Position numbers and translations under genes: made by a program
Assembly (NCBI GenBank): GCA_964480475.1
Contig: CAYZPW010000012.1
Location: 1 to 46,615, forward strand
Direction: 5' to 3'
Length of the DNA: 46,615 nucleotides
Source of the DNA: CAYZPW01 sp964480475
Lineage (GTDB): Bacteria > B130-G9
The notes under the pieces: generated by a model
What the model was told of the DNA's origin: nothing
Seen by the model: the letters and a program-made list of their open reading frames with translations, nothing else
Databases searched by the model: none
Part shown: in pieces, positions 8,323 to 16,542 of the stretch
Position numbering within the stretch: position 1 is the stretch's first letter
How the letters are laid out: each line of letters opens with the position of its first letter

Positions 8323-8688
8323 GTGGAAATGCACGAGGTCGGTCCCGTGAGTTTCGGGTACGAATGCACGTTCATCCCGCTCATGGGCTGGCCGAGCTGC
8401 GCGACGATAACTGTCGAGGCGTGCGCCAGTACTGCGTCTCTCAACCCGGTTGGCTGGGTGGAAAGATGGTCCTTCACCACCACGGGTTGCGACCTCGATG
8501 AAGGTATGGATGGGTTCGGAGAGGACTTTGTAGCCCAGGACAAGTTGCCGGCCGCGTCGGTTTCCAGCCCTAAGCCGGAACCCGAAGGTCCCCTGGCGGC
8601 CCTCGCCTCAGGGTTCCGCTGGCTGTTTGGCGCAGACCGCGGGGCCAGCCATCCGAGTTCAGCTAGCTTGCCAAAAGCGAACGACTAG
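8323..8688 (+). CDS. Doubtful hypothetical ORF, possible decayed gene
   Basis: An open frame of 121 codons with a GTG start and no good ribosome-binding site. The first half has several cysteines and a beta-rich look (FGYECTFIPLMGWPSC), while the second half is Pro/Ala/Ser-rich. I recognise no family. An overlapping antisense ORF of similar size exists. It may be the 3' part of a decayed secreted protein gene, or chance. Confidence 0.2.
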   Translation: MEMHEVGPVSFGYECTFIPLMGWPSCATITVEACASTASLNPVGWVERWSFTTTGCDLDEGMDGFGEDFVAQDKLPAASVSSPKPEPEGPLAALASGFRWLFGADRGASHPSSASLPKAND

Positions 8689-8843
8689 TGCCAAGTTCCT
8701 CAAGTGACTCGATCTTGTCAGAGCAAGGCAGGCTAGAAAGCCCACCCTACATTGGCGTATAGTTGTCGCACAAATACGTATGATGCATCTGAGGAACAGA
8801 ATAATAGAGTAAAAACCAGAGAATTTACAAAGGAAGTTGTATT

Positions 8844-10538
8844 ATGAAGCATTGTTTTTTAGGCTGTTTTGTTTTGACGTTTTTGATGGCGGGGATTGGC
8901 CTTCAGGCTCTGCCCGAGGCGCCCTGGGCGAACTTTGGCGCGAATGCTGCGCGCACGCTCCAGAGCCCATACCCTGGCCCGGCAGGGGAAATGGAGCTGC
9001 TTGTCAAGGTTCCGGCGCTGGATCGAAGTTGCGGATACGGGCCGCCTGCGGCTGCTGCGGTTGCCGAAAACGGGTCGGTGTTTACGGTCTGGGATAAGCT
9101 CTACGGCTACGATTCGCAGGGAACGGCCTTCCTGACCGCGAACTTGGGCCCTGACAACGGATTTCGTAGTGGCCCCATTCTCGGCGGGGGGCTTGTGTGC
9201 GCGGGGCTTGTGAACAAGCTTTACACGTTCAGCGCTTCTGGTGCAAGAGTTGGGACATGGACAGTACCATATCCTGACGTCGAACTGTACTTTCGGCCGG
9301 GTGTGCTTGGGCCGGGGGGCAGGCTGATTCTGCCGGCGGCTGGAGACCCGTTTTCTTCTGGGCCCTGCGAACCTTCTGAGGGGAAGATTTTCAGCATCTT
9401 GCCTGACGGTGAGACAGAGTGGGACTTGGGCGTTGGGACACTGCTTTCGCCACCTGCTGTGAGCGCGGACGGGAGAGTATTCTTCTCGGCGGAGGACCCG
9501 GTCCTGGCCCCCTACGGGAAGGCGTTGGTCTGCCTCGCGCCCGATGGCAGCTTCGTATGGAGGTTCAACAGGCTGGTTCGGGCCATCCCCGCCGTCAATG
9601 ACGAGCTGGGCTTGGTTGTTGTTCGTGCTGGAAGCGAGAGCCGAGATGATGAGTCTGTGGTGGCCCTGAACATTGACACTGGGGAGCCGATCTGGGAGTT
9701 TTCCGCACCGGCGCCTTATTCCTACCCATTCTACGGAGCCGACGAGCCTTTCTGGCACTGGGTGAAGGCCCTGGCGTTGGACGCGCCCAGAGGGATCACC
9801 TATGCGTTCTGGGACGGACATAACGGTGAATGGCAGCTGATGACCGCTATCGGGCCTGCCGGCGAGCTGCTGTGGTCGTGGGAACGTAAGAACACCTATG
9901 AGTGCACATATCACATCACATCCCACCCGATCCTTGATGTGGACGGGTTCGTCTATCTGGTCTCCGGCTTCACCCGATATACCGTAGAGAAAGATTGGAC
10001 CACTGTCAATTACGTCGAGGTCCTGGACCATCAGGGCCAGACTGTAAGCCTCTACGAGCATGAATGCGTCGGTTTCGGGCCCGGGTGGGGCGCATCGGAA
10101 CCAGCAATCGGCCCAGACCAGCGCCTCTATCTCTTCGCACCAGACATCGAATCCACCTCAATCTACGAGCCCCCGTCGTGCCTGTACATATTCGGGCCCT
10201 CTGGGGCCGAGCAGCCAGAACGTCGGCCGAGCATCCTGTCTGCGGGCTACGGCTTCTCGCGGGTGACGACTGAGGCAGGCGGGGTTTTGACGATCAACGC
10301 AAAGGTCTCGCATCCACTCGGGGCCTCGAACATCGAGGCGGTTGAGGTGCGGCTTTACGGCGTGCCGACCGGGCTTTGCCTGCTGCCTGGCGGCAAGTCG
10401 GACAGCGAATACAGCGTCAGCATTGACTTACCCGCGGGCTTCGTGCCCGCCGGCCAGTTCCTGCTCGAGCTCGTCGCCAGGGACAAAGAGGGCCGGACGA
10501 GCGACGTCTGGCCGTATATGACTGTTGCAGCCGAGTAG
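8844..10538 (+). CDS. Secreted PQQ-type beta-propeller protein
   Basis: A 564-residue exported protein. The N terminus (MKHCFLGCFVLTFLMAGIG...) is a signal peptide ending near LQALPEAPW. The body has propeller-like repeats of the form DG-x-x-x-W-x-F, for example GSFVWRFNR, IDTGEPIWEFS and GELLWSWERK, as in PQQ_2 domains. The last 90 residues look like a beta-sandwich (Ig-like) domain. ATG 8844 has AAGGAAG 8 bases upstream. The protein probably acts in the periplasm or outside the cell. No enzymatic motif is visible, and the propeller may simply bind a partner or scaffold. A 400-codon antisense ORF over the same DNA is a shadow. Confidence 0.75.
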   Translation: MKHCFLGCFVLTFLMAGIGLQALPEAPWANFGANAARTLQSPYPGPAGEMELLVKVPALDRSCGYGPPAAAAVAENGSVFTVWDKLYGYDSQGTAFLTANLGPDNGFRSGPILGGGLVCAGLVNKLYTFSASGARVGTWTVPYPDVELYFRPGVLGPGGRLILPAAGDPFSSGPCEPSEGKIFSILPDGETEWDLGVGTLLSPPAVSADGRVFFSAEDPVLAPYGKALVCLAPDGSFVWRFNRLVRAIPAVNDELGLVVVRAGSESRDDESVVALNIDTGEPIWEFSAPAPYSYPFYGADEPFWHWVKALALDAPRGITYAFWDGHNGEWQLMTAIGPAGELLWSWERKNTYECTYHITSHPILDVDGFVYLVSGFTRYTVEKDWTTVNYVEVLDHQGQTVSLYEHECVGFGPGWGASEPAIGPDQRLYLFAPDIESTSIYEPPSCLYIFGPSGAEQPERRPSILSAGYGFSRVTTEAGGVLTINAKVSHPLGASNIEAVEVRLYGVPTGLCLLPGGKSDSEYSVSIDLPAGFVPAGQFLLELVARDKEGRTSDVWPYMTVAAE

Positions 10539-10609
10539 CATCATGTGGGAGAAGGCACTAGCGGTTGGGGCGAGGGACGTCTGATTGACAAGTAATATCT
10601 ATGTATGAA

Positions 10610-10643
10610 AGGGGAGGGCGCGCCTCGCCGCCCCCTCTCCCCT
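10610..10643 (+). terminator. GC-rich hairpin after the propeller gene
   Basis: AGGGGAGGG (10610-10618) can pair with CCTCTCCCCT (10634-10643) to form a stem of about 9 pairs including one G-T. No T-run follows, so it is at best a weak or factor-assisted terminator. Confidence 0.35.
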
Positions 10644-10744
10644 CGGCCGGAAGCCGGGTATTTGCATACTCCCAGCGTTAGTGGTTCTCCTTTTCACCTT
10701 CCCGCCTGTTCCCTCGGTACGGAAAACTCGGCTTGCGCATTATG

Positions 10745-10774
10745 TTGACAACAGTCGCGTTGCTGCTTTAGACT
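10745..10774 (+). promoter_or_regulatory. Candidate promoter upstream of the kinase cluster
   Basis: TTGACA (10745-10750), an 18-base spacer, then TAGACT (10769-10774). It lies about 100 bases upstream of the 63-aa ORF and about 350 bases upstream of the kinase gene. The -35 is consensus; the -10 is fair. Confidence 0.45.
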
Positions 10775-10872
10775 GTATTTATAGAATGTAAGCTCAATCG
10801 CAAAGTCGATTAGGTGCTCTGTGGCTGTCTATAGTCAGGTATGTGGGCTGAACGCCAAACGTGCAGCAATAG

Positions 10873-11064
10873 GTGAATAAATTGCCCGCAAAGGTCAATT
10901 TCGTGGTAAAAACCAACGACGCCAAGGCAGGTCAGGTGAAAAAGGTTTTGACCGAGGCCGGCATACAGGTCAGGGCAGTCGTGGAGGTCTATCGGGAAGA
11001 GGAGCCTGAGACGCCTGTGGGGCGCACACCTGAAGCCCTCGACCCAGATGACGGCAAGGCCTAG
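10873..11064 (+). CDS. Small 63-aa protein upstream of the kinase, family unknown
   Basis: A GTG-start frame of 63 codons. Residues 7-42 (KVNFVVKTNDAKAGQVKKVL onward) look like a compact beta-alpha-beta unit, with alternating hydrophobic strands around an amphipathic helix. The tail is acidic and Pro-rich. I do not recognise a family. It lies 61 bases before the kinase start on the same strand and could be its partner or regulator. The ribosome-binding site is weak (AATAGG), and a longer antisense ORF overlaps, so the gene call is tentative. Confidence 0.45.
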   Translation: MNKLPAKVNFVVKTNDAKAGQVKKVLTEAGIQVRAVVEVYREEEPETPVGRTPEALDPDDGKA

Positions 11065-11125
11065 ACCGAGATGATTGAGAGCGTTATCTAGACCTATCAT
11101 CTGCTTGAGGTCGATCGCGTCAGAG

Positions 11126-12940
11126 ATGAAAAACCAGACAATAATCCAGAACAGGTATCGCCTTGAAAAGCGGATCGGGCACGAGGCTGGAGGCGCGACC
11201 GGGACTGCTTATCTCGCCACAGACCTTCAATTACAGCAGAAAGTCGTCGTGAAGGTTCTTAGGCCGGTGTTTGCATCGGACCGGGATTTCATTCGGAAAT
11301 TGCGCAGAAGCTTCGAGGCGATTGCGTCCGTCAAACATCCAGCCATCGTCAGATACATGAGGTTCATTGTCTCCGGTGATCAGATCGCCGTCGTAAGCGA
11401 TTACGTTGACGGCCTCACACTCGAAGATATCCTGAAGAAACACGGTCCGCTGAAGCCTGAAGTTGCGAGGCAGCACATGCTTCAACTCTGCTCGGCGATG
11501 CATTTAGCGCATTCTTACGGCCTGGGACATTACGATCTAACCCGGCGCAACGTCATGATCAGCAAGGAAGACGAGCTCTTGCTCTGCGATTTGGGCATCT
11601 CAAGGCAAATGAAGGATTGGCTGCTTCACTCGCCCGGGGCCAGGAAATCCTCGGAAATCGATAGGGCTCAGTTAATTGAGTATCTGGCCCCTGAGCAACG
11701 GGTAACCAAGCCTATTTATGACATTGGGTGCGACATTTACGCCGCCGGTATCCTGTTCCACGAGATGCAGACTGGAAGCTTCCCCGACTTATCTACCCAG
11801 GCCAGACGCTCGACACACAAGCCAGAGGAACGCGCCTCGGACGCGGAGGCATTGAAGCCATCAGACGAGCTGAGGCCCGCTAGTGGGGACTACCTTGTCA
11901 AGAAGGCCCTGAGCCCAAAACCCTGGCAGCGCTGGGAGAGTTTCATCGTCATGTCCTATGCGTTAGAGGGCAAAGTCCAAGCCAAGACGAGACAGCCGGA
12001 GCCGCCGGCCTCTTTGATGAGGCCCATCAAAGATAAGCTCCTCAGAAAACGCATGATAGGCTTTGCACTCGTCGGTATCTTAATCCTCGGAGCGATATTG
12101 GGCGTCGCAAAGCTCGTGAGCATGATCCCAAGAGACATTTCGGGACCGCGGGAGGCGCTGACCGAATACCTCTCAGAAGACGCCAAGCAAGGGAAGAAGG
12201 CCGCTCCTGCGAAGCCGAAGTCTCCGGAGCCAGAGCCGAGCGTTCACTTCTCATACGCCAGAGACCTCATCGCACAGAGCGAATTGGACGAAGCCGAGAA
12301 AGAAGTTCAGATGGCGCTGGAGCTCAAGGGCGATCCGGCAGTCGGCGCGGAGCTCTTGAGGATCATTCAGAGACAGAGGACTATCGACTCGTTTCTGAAG
12401 AAGGCGAGGCGCCACACCAGTGATTCCGAACTCGTTGAGGCAAATGTGCTTCTGGACCAGGTTCTGGAGATGGAGCCAGAGAACTTGCACGTGCCGGACC
12501 TGAGGGCCGCAATTGACAAGATGCAGAGAACCGCCGACCTTCTGACAAGCGCGAGGGACGCTTTTGAAAAGAAGTTCTACACCACGCCCGAGGGTGAAAG
12601 CGCCTACTATTTCGCGAAAAAGGTCCTGGAGGAGGACCCTGAAAACCAAGACGCCAAGGCCATCATCACCGACATCGTGCGGACCTACACGGAGATTGGC
12701 GACGCTTTCTTCAAGGCCGAGGAGTTCAGCAAAGCGGCTTTCTACTATGGCAAAGTCCTAAGAATTGACAAGGAGAATGCACACGCCTCGGAACGCGCCA
12801 GGCTCTCAAGGCAAAGACAACAGGAAGCGCAACAGGCAACAGAGGTGGAAACTGCAACCGAGGCCGAGCCTGAGACGCTGCCCGCAGAACCTGAGCCAGC
12901 CCCTGAGGACACCGCGCCGAGGGACGCCGAAACCGGGTAA
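11126..12940 (+). CDS. Membrane Ser/Thr protein kinase with C-terminal repeat region
   Basis: A 604-residue Hanks-type kinase. From ATG 11126 the kinase domain spans about 10-300. It has a glycine-rich loop, VVKVLR with the ATP lysine K43, a catalytic loop HYDLTRRN (D137, N142) in place of HRD, DLG (155-157) in place of DFG, and APE (188-190). All catalytic residues are present, so it is probably active. A transmembrane helix follows at about 310-334, then a Pro/Glu linker and helical repeats resembling TPR (about 375-570), which would be outside the cytoplasm, and an acidic tail. I prefer ATG 11126 over the in-frame start at 11075 because the kinase domain begins right after it. Two lipoprotein genes follow on the same strand and are natural candidates for partners. 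Confidence 0.88.
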   Translation: MKNQTIIQNRYRLEKRIGHEAGGATGTAYLATDLQLQQKVVVKVLRPVFASDRDFIRKLRRSFEAIASVKHPAIVRYMRFIVSGDQIAVVSDYVDGLTLEDILKKHGPLKPEVARQHMLQLCSAMHLAHSYGLGHYDLTRRNVMISKEDELLLCDLGISRQMKDWLLHSPGARKSSEIDRAQLIEYLAPEQRVTKPIYDIGCDIYAAGILFHEMQTGSFPDLSTQARRSTHKPEERASDAEALKPSDELRPASGDYLVKKALSPKPWQRWESFIVMSYALEGKVQAKTRQPEPPASLMRPIKDKLLRKRMIGFALVGILILGAILGVAKLVSMIPRDISGPREALTEYLSEDAKQGKKAAPAKPKSPEPEPSVHFSYARDLIAQSELDEAEKEVQMALELKGDPAVGAELLRIIQRQRTIDSFLKKARRHTSDSELVEANVLLDQVLEMEPENLHVPDLRAAIDKMQRTADLLTSARDAFEKKFYTTPEGESAYYFAKKVLEEDPENQDAKAIITDIVRTYTEIGDAFFKAEEFSKAAFYYGKVLRIDKENAHASERARLSRQRQQEAQQATEVETATEAEPETLPAEPEPAPEDTAPRDAETG

Positions 12941-13034
12941 GCTCTGGTCTGAGAGACGTTTTGAGGTCTGCTCTGAAAGCGATTTGGTATTGGCTGATCC
13001 GCTTTTTTGGCTATCAGTGAGACTGAAGGAAAGA

Positions 13035-13856
13035 GTGTTGAGACGCCGATCTTTAAGGAAGTTGAGCCTGATTCTGGGCTTGCTGTTCTTCTGTTGCTCA
13101 TTGGGTTGTAGTTGGCGGCCGGTGAAGAACGTATATTACACGCCTCAGCCGGGATTGCTCGAAATAGCGGAAGCTCCGTGCGTGCCGCTGGCCGTCGTTG
13201 ACAGCTTCTTGGATGAAAGGTGTGGGAAGAATCGCGACCCTTTCTTGTGCGAGATGATGCTGGCTCTCCCTCTGATGCCTTATTGCAGCTATGAATTCCC
13301 TCAATTCTACAGAGAGGAGCCAAAGGAAGGATTGGATCAAGACGACCCGGATTGCCCAGCATGGCCCACGCTGCGCGAGCAGTATAGAAGGATGGTCAGA
13401 CGTCATCTAACAGGCAGGAAGCTCTTTAGATTCGTGGAGAACGACTCCTGTTTTGCCGCTTCGGATGCCCTGTTTCGCATATCGGGGACGATTCATAGGA
13501 CAACTTGCCGGGGACATCTCTCATCGCTCGGGCTCGGGCTGTTCTCGAACCTACTTGGTCCTCCGTTTTTCTACGCCGACGGGTTCTACCTCATCGATGT
13601 TACGCTCGAGTGTTCAGATGTCTCCGGCCATCAGGTCGCGACGCATCGAGTGTTCGGAAGAACTCGGAGGTGGTTCGACGCGGACCCGGAGGCTGTCCGA
13701 GAGCCTTACGCAAGACTTAGACCTATCTCGAAGTTCCTTGAACCTGAGATCGAAGCATTCGCGAGAAAGATCCACGACGCACTCGCCGAGAAGGACGCTG
13801 CCTATTGGGACGAGCTTGCCGCGGCAAGGCGCGATCTCCAGCTTCCACAGAGATAG
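13035..13856 (+). CDS. Lipoprotein A of a tandem paralogous pair
   Basis: About 273 residues. The N terminus is basic, then hydrophobic, and ends in a lipobox (SLGC, C25), so it should be a lipid-anchored envelope protein. The body is clearly paralogous to the next gene: NVYYTPQPG versus NIYYAPPER, FLDERCGKNRDPFL versus FIDERSGHVRGNPYL, ISGTIHRTT versus ISGTIHKTT, and EIEAFARKIHDALAEKDAAYW versus its counterpart. It lacks the extra C-terminal domain of its neighbour. The open frame extends back to 12765, but that part overlaps the kinase gene. AAGGA lies just before GTG 13035 and TTG 13038, so either could be the start. I know no function for this family; the position behind a membrane kinase suggests an envelope sensing role. 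Confidence 0.75.
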   Translation: MLRRRSLRKLSLILGLLFFCCSLGCSWRPVKNVYYTPQPGLLEIAEAPCVPLAVVDSFLDERCGKNRDPFLCEMMLALPLMPYCSYEFPQFYREEPKEGLDQDDPDCPAWPTLREQYRRMVRRHLTGRKLFRFVENDSCFAASDALFRISGTIHRTTCRGHLSSLGLGLFSNLLGPPFFYADGFYLIDVTLECSDVSGHQVATHRVFGRTRRWFDADPEAVREPYARLRPISKFLEPEIEAFARKIHDALAEKDAAYWDELAAARRDLQLPQR

Positions 13857-13936
13857 GTTCGATCCCAGACAGTGGCAGAGAATGAGCCGATATGAGCGCA
13901 TTACTACCCGCGTCTCGACACAGGATGGAGGCGGAC

Positions 13937-15145
13937 ATGAGTAAATTCTGCAAGCAAAACCTCACAATTGTGGCGGTGGCTTTCTTCCTTTTTGGCTTGC
14001 TCGGCTGCCACTGCAAGGTCGTCAGGAATATCTACTACGCCCCGCCGGAGCGGGAGATGCGGCTGGGAAACGTACCGGAGGTTCCGGTCGCGATCGTCAA
14101 GGACTTCATCGACGAGAGGTCCGGTCATGTCAGAGGGAATCCATACCTCACGATGTGGCTCGTCCCATACACAACGCTGGAGTTCCCCGAGTTCTACAAA
14201 GAGCCGGCCGAAAAGGGAGCCTATGCGTATTACGAGCCGTCCGAAGAGTGCGCGCTGCTGCGCGATCAGTTCAGGATCATGGTCGAGCGTCACCTCGAAT
14301 CGAAGGGCATCTTTCGATTCCCCGAGCTCGACGCCGATCTGTCCCCCCAAACCGCCCCACTGTTTGAGATATCAGGAACGATCCACAAGACGACTGCTCG
14401 CGCTCACTATTCCCTGTTCGGCCTGGGGCTCGTGCCCGGCATTATCCCCCTGTTCGGGCTGATAAGTTATGCAGACTGCTACTACATCGTCGATGTTGCG
14501 CTTGAATGCCGCGACATAACGGGTGAAATCGTCGCGACTCAACGGGTCTCTGGCAGAACGAAGCGGTGGATAATCGGCAGCACGCCTACTGTGCTCCACC
14601 GTCCTTATGTTAGGTTACAGCCGCTCCAAGACTTCCTCCGACCGCAGATCGAGTCCTTCGCGCAGAAAATCTACGACGCCCTTGCCAAAAAGGACGCCGA
14701 CTACTGGCAGACGCTAGCGGAAGAACGCGACGTGAGATACGCAGAAAAAATGAAAACGAATCGGATAGCGGTAATCGGCCCGAATCCCGTCAACGTTGAA
14801 CATAACATCGCCGAGTCCCTGGCAAACGTTCTCCGGAACACTCTCCTAAAAGAATCTGATCTCGGCGTCCTCGGCCATAGCGAAATGCAGGACATGCTCG
14901 GCGCAGAGCAATTGACGGCGGACTGCGACACGCCAGACTGCTGGGCCGAGATGGGCCGCTCGCTCAGCGCCTCAACCCTCATCGTCGGCACAATGGAGAA
15001 GCGCAGCGGCGCCTACATCATCGTTCTGAAGCTCATCGACGTCACCGAACTCCGCCCCATGAACGTCGTGACCGAAAGCTGCGAGCGCGAGGCGGAGCTA
15101 TATGGAATTGCGAGACTGGCCACTCAGCGCCTGCTGACGCAGTAG
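13937..15145 (+). CDS. Lipoprotein B with CsgG/FlgO-like C-terminal domain
   Basis: About 402 residues. The start ATG 13937 has GGAG 6 bases upstream, and the signal sequence ends in a lipobox (LLGC, C24). Residues about 30-265 are homologous along their length to lipoprotein A. The C-terminal 125 residues are an extra domain starting RIAVIGPNPVNVEHNI. It has the pattern of CsgG/FlgO-like domains found in outer-membrane assembly lipoproteins: a beta strand, a long helix, a DLGVLGHSEMQDML segment, a CDTPDCWAEMGRSL motif and then TLIVGTMEKRSGAYIIVLKL. It is probably anchored in the outer membrane facing the periplasm. Tandem duplication with domain gain or loss is the simplest history. Confidence 0.75.
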   Translation: MSKFCKQNLTIVAVAFFLFGLLGCHCKVVRNIYYAPPEREMRLGNVPEVPVAIVKDFIDERSGHVRGNPYLTMWLVPYTTLEFPEFYKEPAEKGAYAYYEPSEECALLRDQFRIMVERHLESKGIFRFPELDADLSPQTAPLFEISGTIHKTTARAHYSLFGLGLVPGIIPLFGLISYADCYYIVDVALECRDITGEIVATQRVSGRTKRWIIGSTPTVLHRPYVRLQPLQDFLRPQIESFAQKIYDALAKKDADYWQTLAEERDVRYAEKMKTNRIAVIGPNPVNVEHNIAESLANVLRNTLLKESDLGVLGHSEMQDMLGAEQLTADCDTPDCWAEMGRSLSASTLIVGTMEKRSGAYIIVLKLIDVTELRPMNVVTESCEREAELYGIARLATQRLLTQ

Positions 15146-15288
15146 TCCCGCATTCGGCCGGTTCCAAGACGACGGCTTTCGCGCCAGTCTTGAGTAAATG
15201 TTCCCCTTGAATACAATGATGTGTTATCTGATGCTTGGCGCAAGCAGGTAACGCCAGGATTGGCAACAAGCGTGATGGAGCGGGCAGA

Positions 15289-16542
15289 ATGACTAAGAAA
15301 GGCAAGAAACAAGAAGAGCAGGGTACAAACAGGTTCATTCGATCGATTCGCCTGCGCAACATCCTCTCGTTTGGCCCCGACAGCGACGAGATAGAGCTCG
15401 AGCCCCTGAACGTCCTGATCGGCCCCAACGCGTCCGGGAAATCAAATCTCATCGAAGCGATCTCTCTTCTGAAGGCAGCCCCGGTTGACGTTTTTGGCCC
15501 GATTCGCGACGGAGGTGGGCTTCAGAGTTGGCTATGGAAAGGCGCTGAAATCCCTGATCCGCCCAGAATAGAGATGACTGTGGATTACCTCAGCGGCACC
15601 AGCTCGCTGCGTTACGCGTTAGAGCTAACCAAATACACTGATCGGGGGCTGCAAATCAAGGATGAGTCTGTGGATGAGGGAGAAGCGCGACCGCAGCCGC
15701 AGCCCGATCGCGCGGATTCCTTCTATTGGAGATGGGGTGACGAGGCGCGTATCAGGATCAGGACCAATGACAAGTCACAATTGGGTTCCGCAGCTGGGAG
15801 AGAAGAGAAAGTTATGCGCGCTTTCGAGCTGAGCCAACAGCAATCAATCTTGGCACAACGCAGAGACCCCGACCTGTATCCTGAGATCACCTATTTGGGA
15901 GAGCAGTTCAAGAAGATACGCCTTTTTCGCGAATGGAGGCTAGGTCCTGGCGGTCCGGTAAGAATGCCTCAGAGGACCGATTTACCTGGCGACTTCCTTT
16001 TGGAAGATGCGAGTAATCTAGCGATGGTGATCAATAGGCTCGAACTCAACAAGATACTTAAAGAGAGTGTCAGCAAGCACCTGAATGCGTTCTGCGACCA
16101 CATGGTGCGAGTGACAACCACAATGGACTTTGGGACCGCAAGGATATACGTGGAGGAATGGGACGGAAGGATGATCCCAGCTACTCGGCTTTCCGATGGC
16201 ACACTTCATTATCTCTGCCTTCTCGTCATCCTCTGCCATCCTGAGCCCCCTCCCCTGATCTGCCTTGAAGAACCTGAGCTCGGTCTCCATCCGGACATGA
16301 TCGGGAGCGTCGCCGAGCTGCTGGTGGAGGCGTCCAAGCGCACGCAGCTGATCGTGACGACACACTCGGAGATTCTGGTCTCAGCGTTGTCTGAGACCCC
16401 TGAATCAATCTTGGTATGCGAGCAGGATGCTGGTGGAACAAGAATGCGACGCCTCGAAAAAAAGAGGCTTAGAAAATGGCTTCAGAGATACTCACTTGGT
16501 GATCTGTGGCGTAAGGGGGTAGTAGGGGGAAACAGATGGTAA
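15289..16542 (+). CDS. AAA family ATPase (COG4637/AAA_21), partner of DUF4276
   Basis: A 417-residue ABC/SMC-like ATPase. It has Walker A GPNASGKS (45-52), a signature-like RLSDGTLHYLCLL, Walker B LICLEEPELGLHP (323-335) and a switch histidine in TTHSE. This architecture is shared by ATPases of OLD, PARIS, Septu and related defence pairs, where they sense invaders and control a nuclease. ATG 15289 has GGAG 8 bases upstream; a longer TTG frame from 15235 lacks a good site. The last codons overlap the next gene by 7 bases, so the two products should be made together. I infer a defence role from architecture and pairing. A housekeeping role in DNA repair is the alternative. Confidence 0.85.
   Translation: MTKKGKKQEEQGTNRFIRSIRLRNILSFGPDSDEIELEPLNVLIGPNASGKSNLIEAISLLKAAPVDVFGPIRDGGGLQSWLWKGAEIPDPPRIEMTVDYLSGTSSLRYALELTKYTDRGLQIKDESVDEGEARPQPQPDRADSFYWRWGDEARIRIRTNDKSQLGSAAGREEKVMRAFELSQQQSILAQRRDPDLYPEITYLGEQFKKIRLFREWRLGPGGPVRMPQRTDLPGDFLLEDASNLAMVINRLELNKILKESVSKHLNAFCDHMVRVTTTMDFGTARIYVEEWDGRMIPATRLSDGTLHYLCLLVILCHPEPPPLICLEEPELGLHPDMIGSVAELLVEASKRTQLIVTTHSEILVSALSETPESILVCEQDAGGTRMRRLEKKRLRKWLQRYSLGDLWRKGVVGGNRW

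Larger units (their letters stand above)
7704..8843. other. 1.1-kb region without a recognised gene
   Basis: Between the GT9 and the propeller gene there is no convincing gene. It contains a near-consensus promoter (7886-7914). A short open stretch at 8198-8300 ends LIYFGDLDFEKEV...NSQF-stop and carries an AAGGAGGTGAT sequence that matches the anti-Shine-Dalgarno region almost perfectly. A doubtful ORF lies at 8323-8688. Together these look like remains of one or more decayed genes, or a noncoding transcript. Confidence 0.5.

Noticed and set aside
8859..10061. 400-codon minus-strand ORF
   Set aside because: It is antisense to the propeller gene, which has a signal peptide, ribosome-binding site and repeat motifs. 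The antisense product is Arg/Pro/Gln-rich with no family features.
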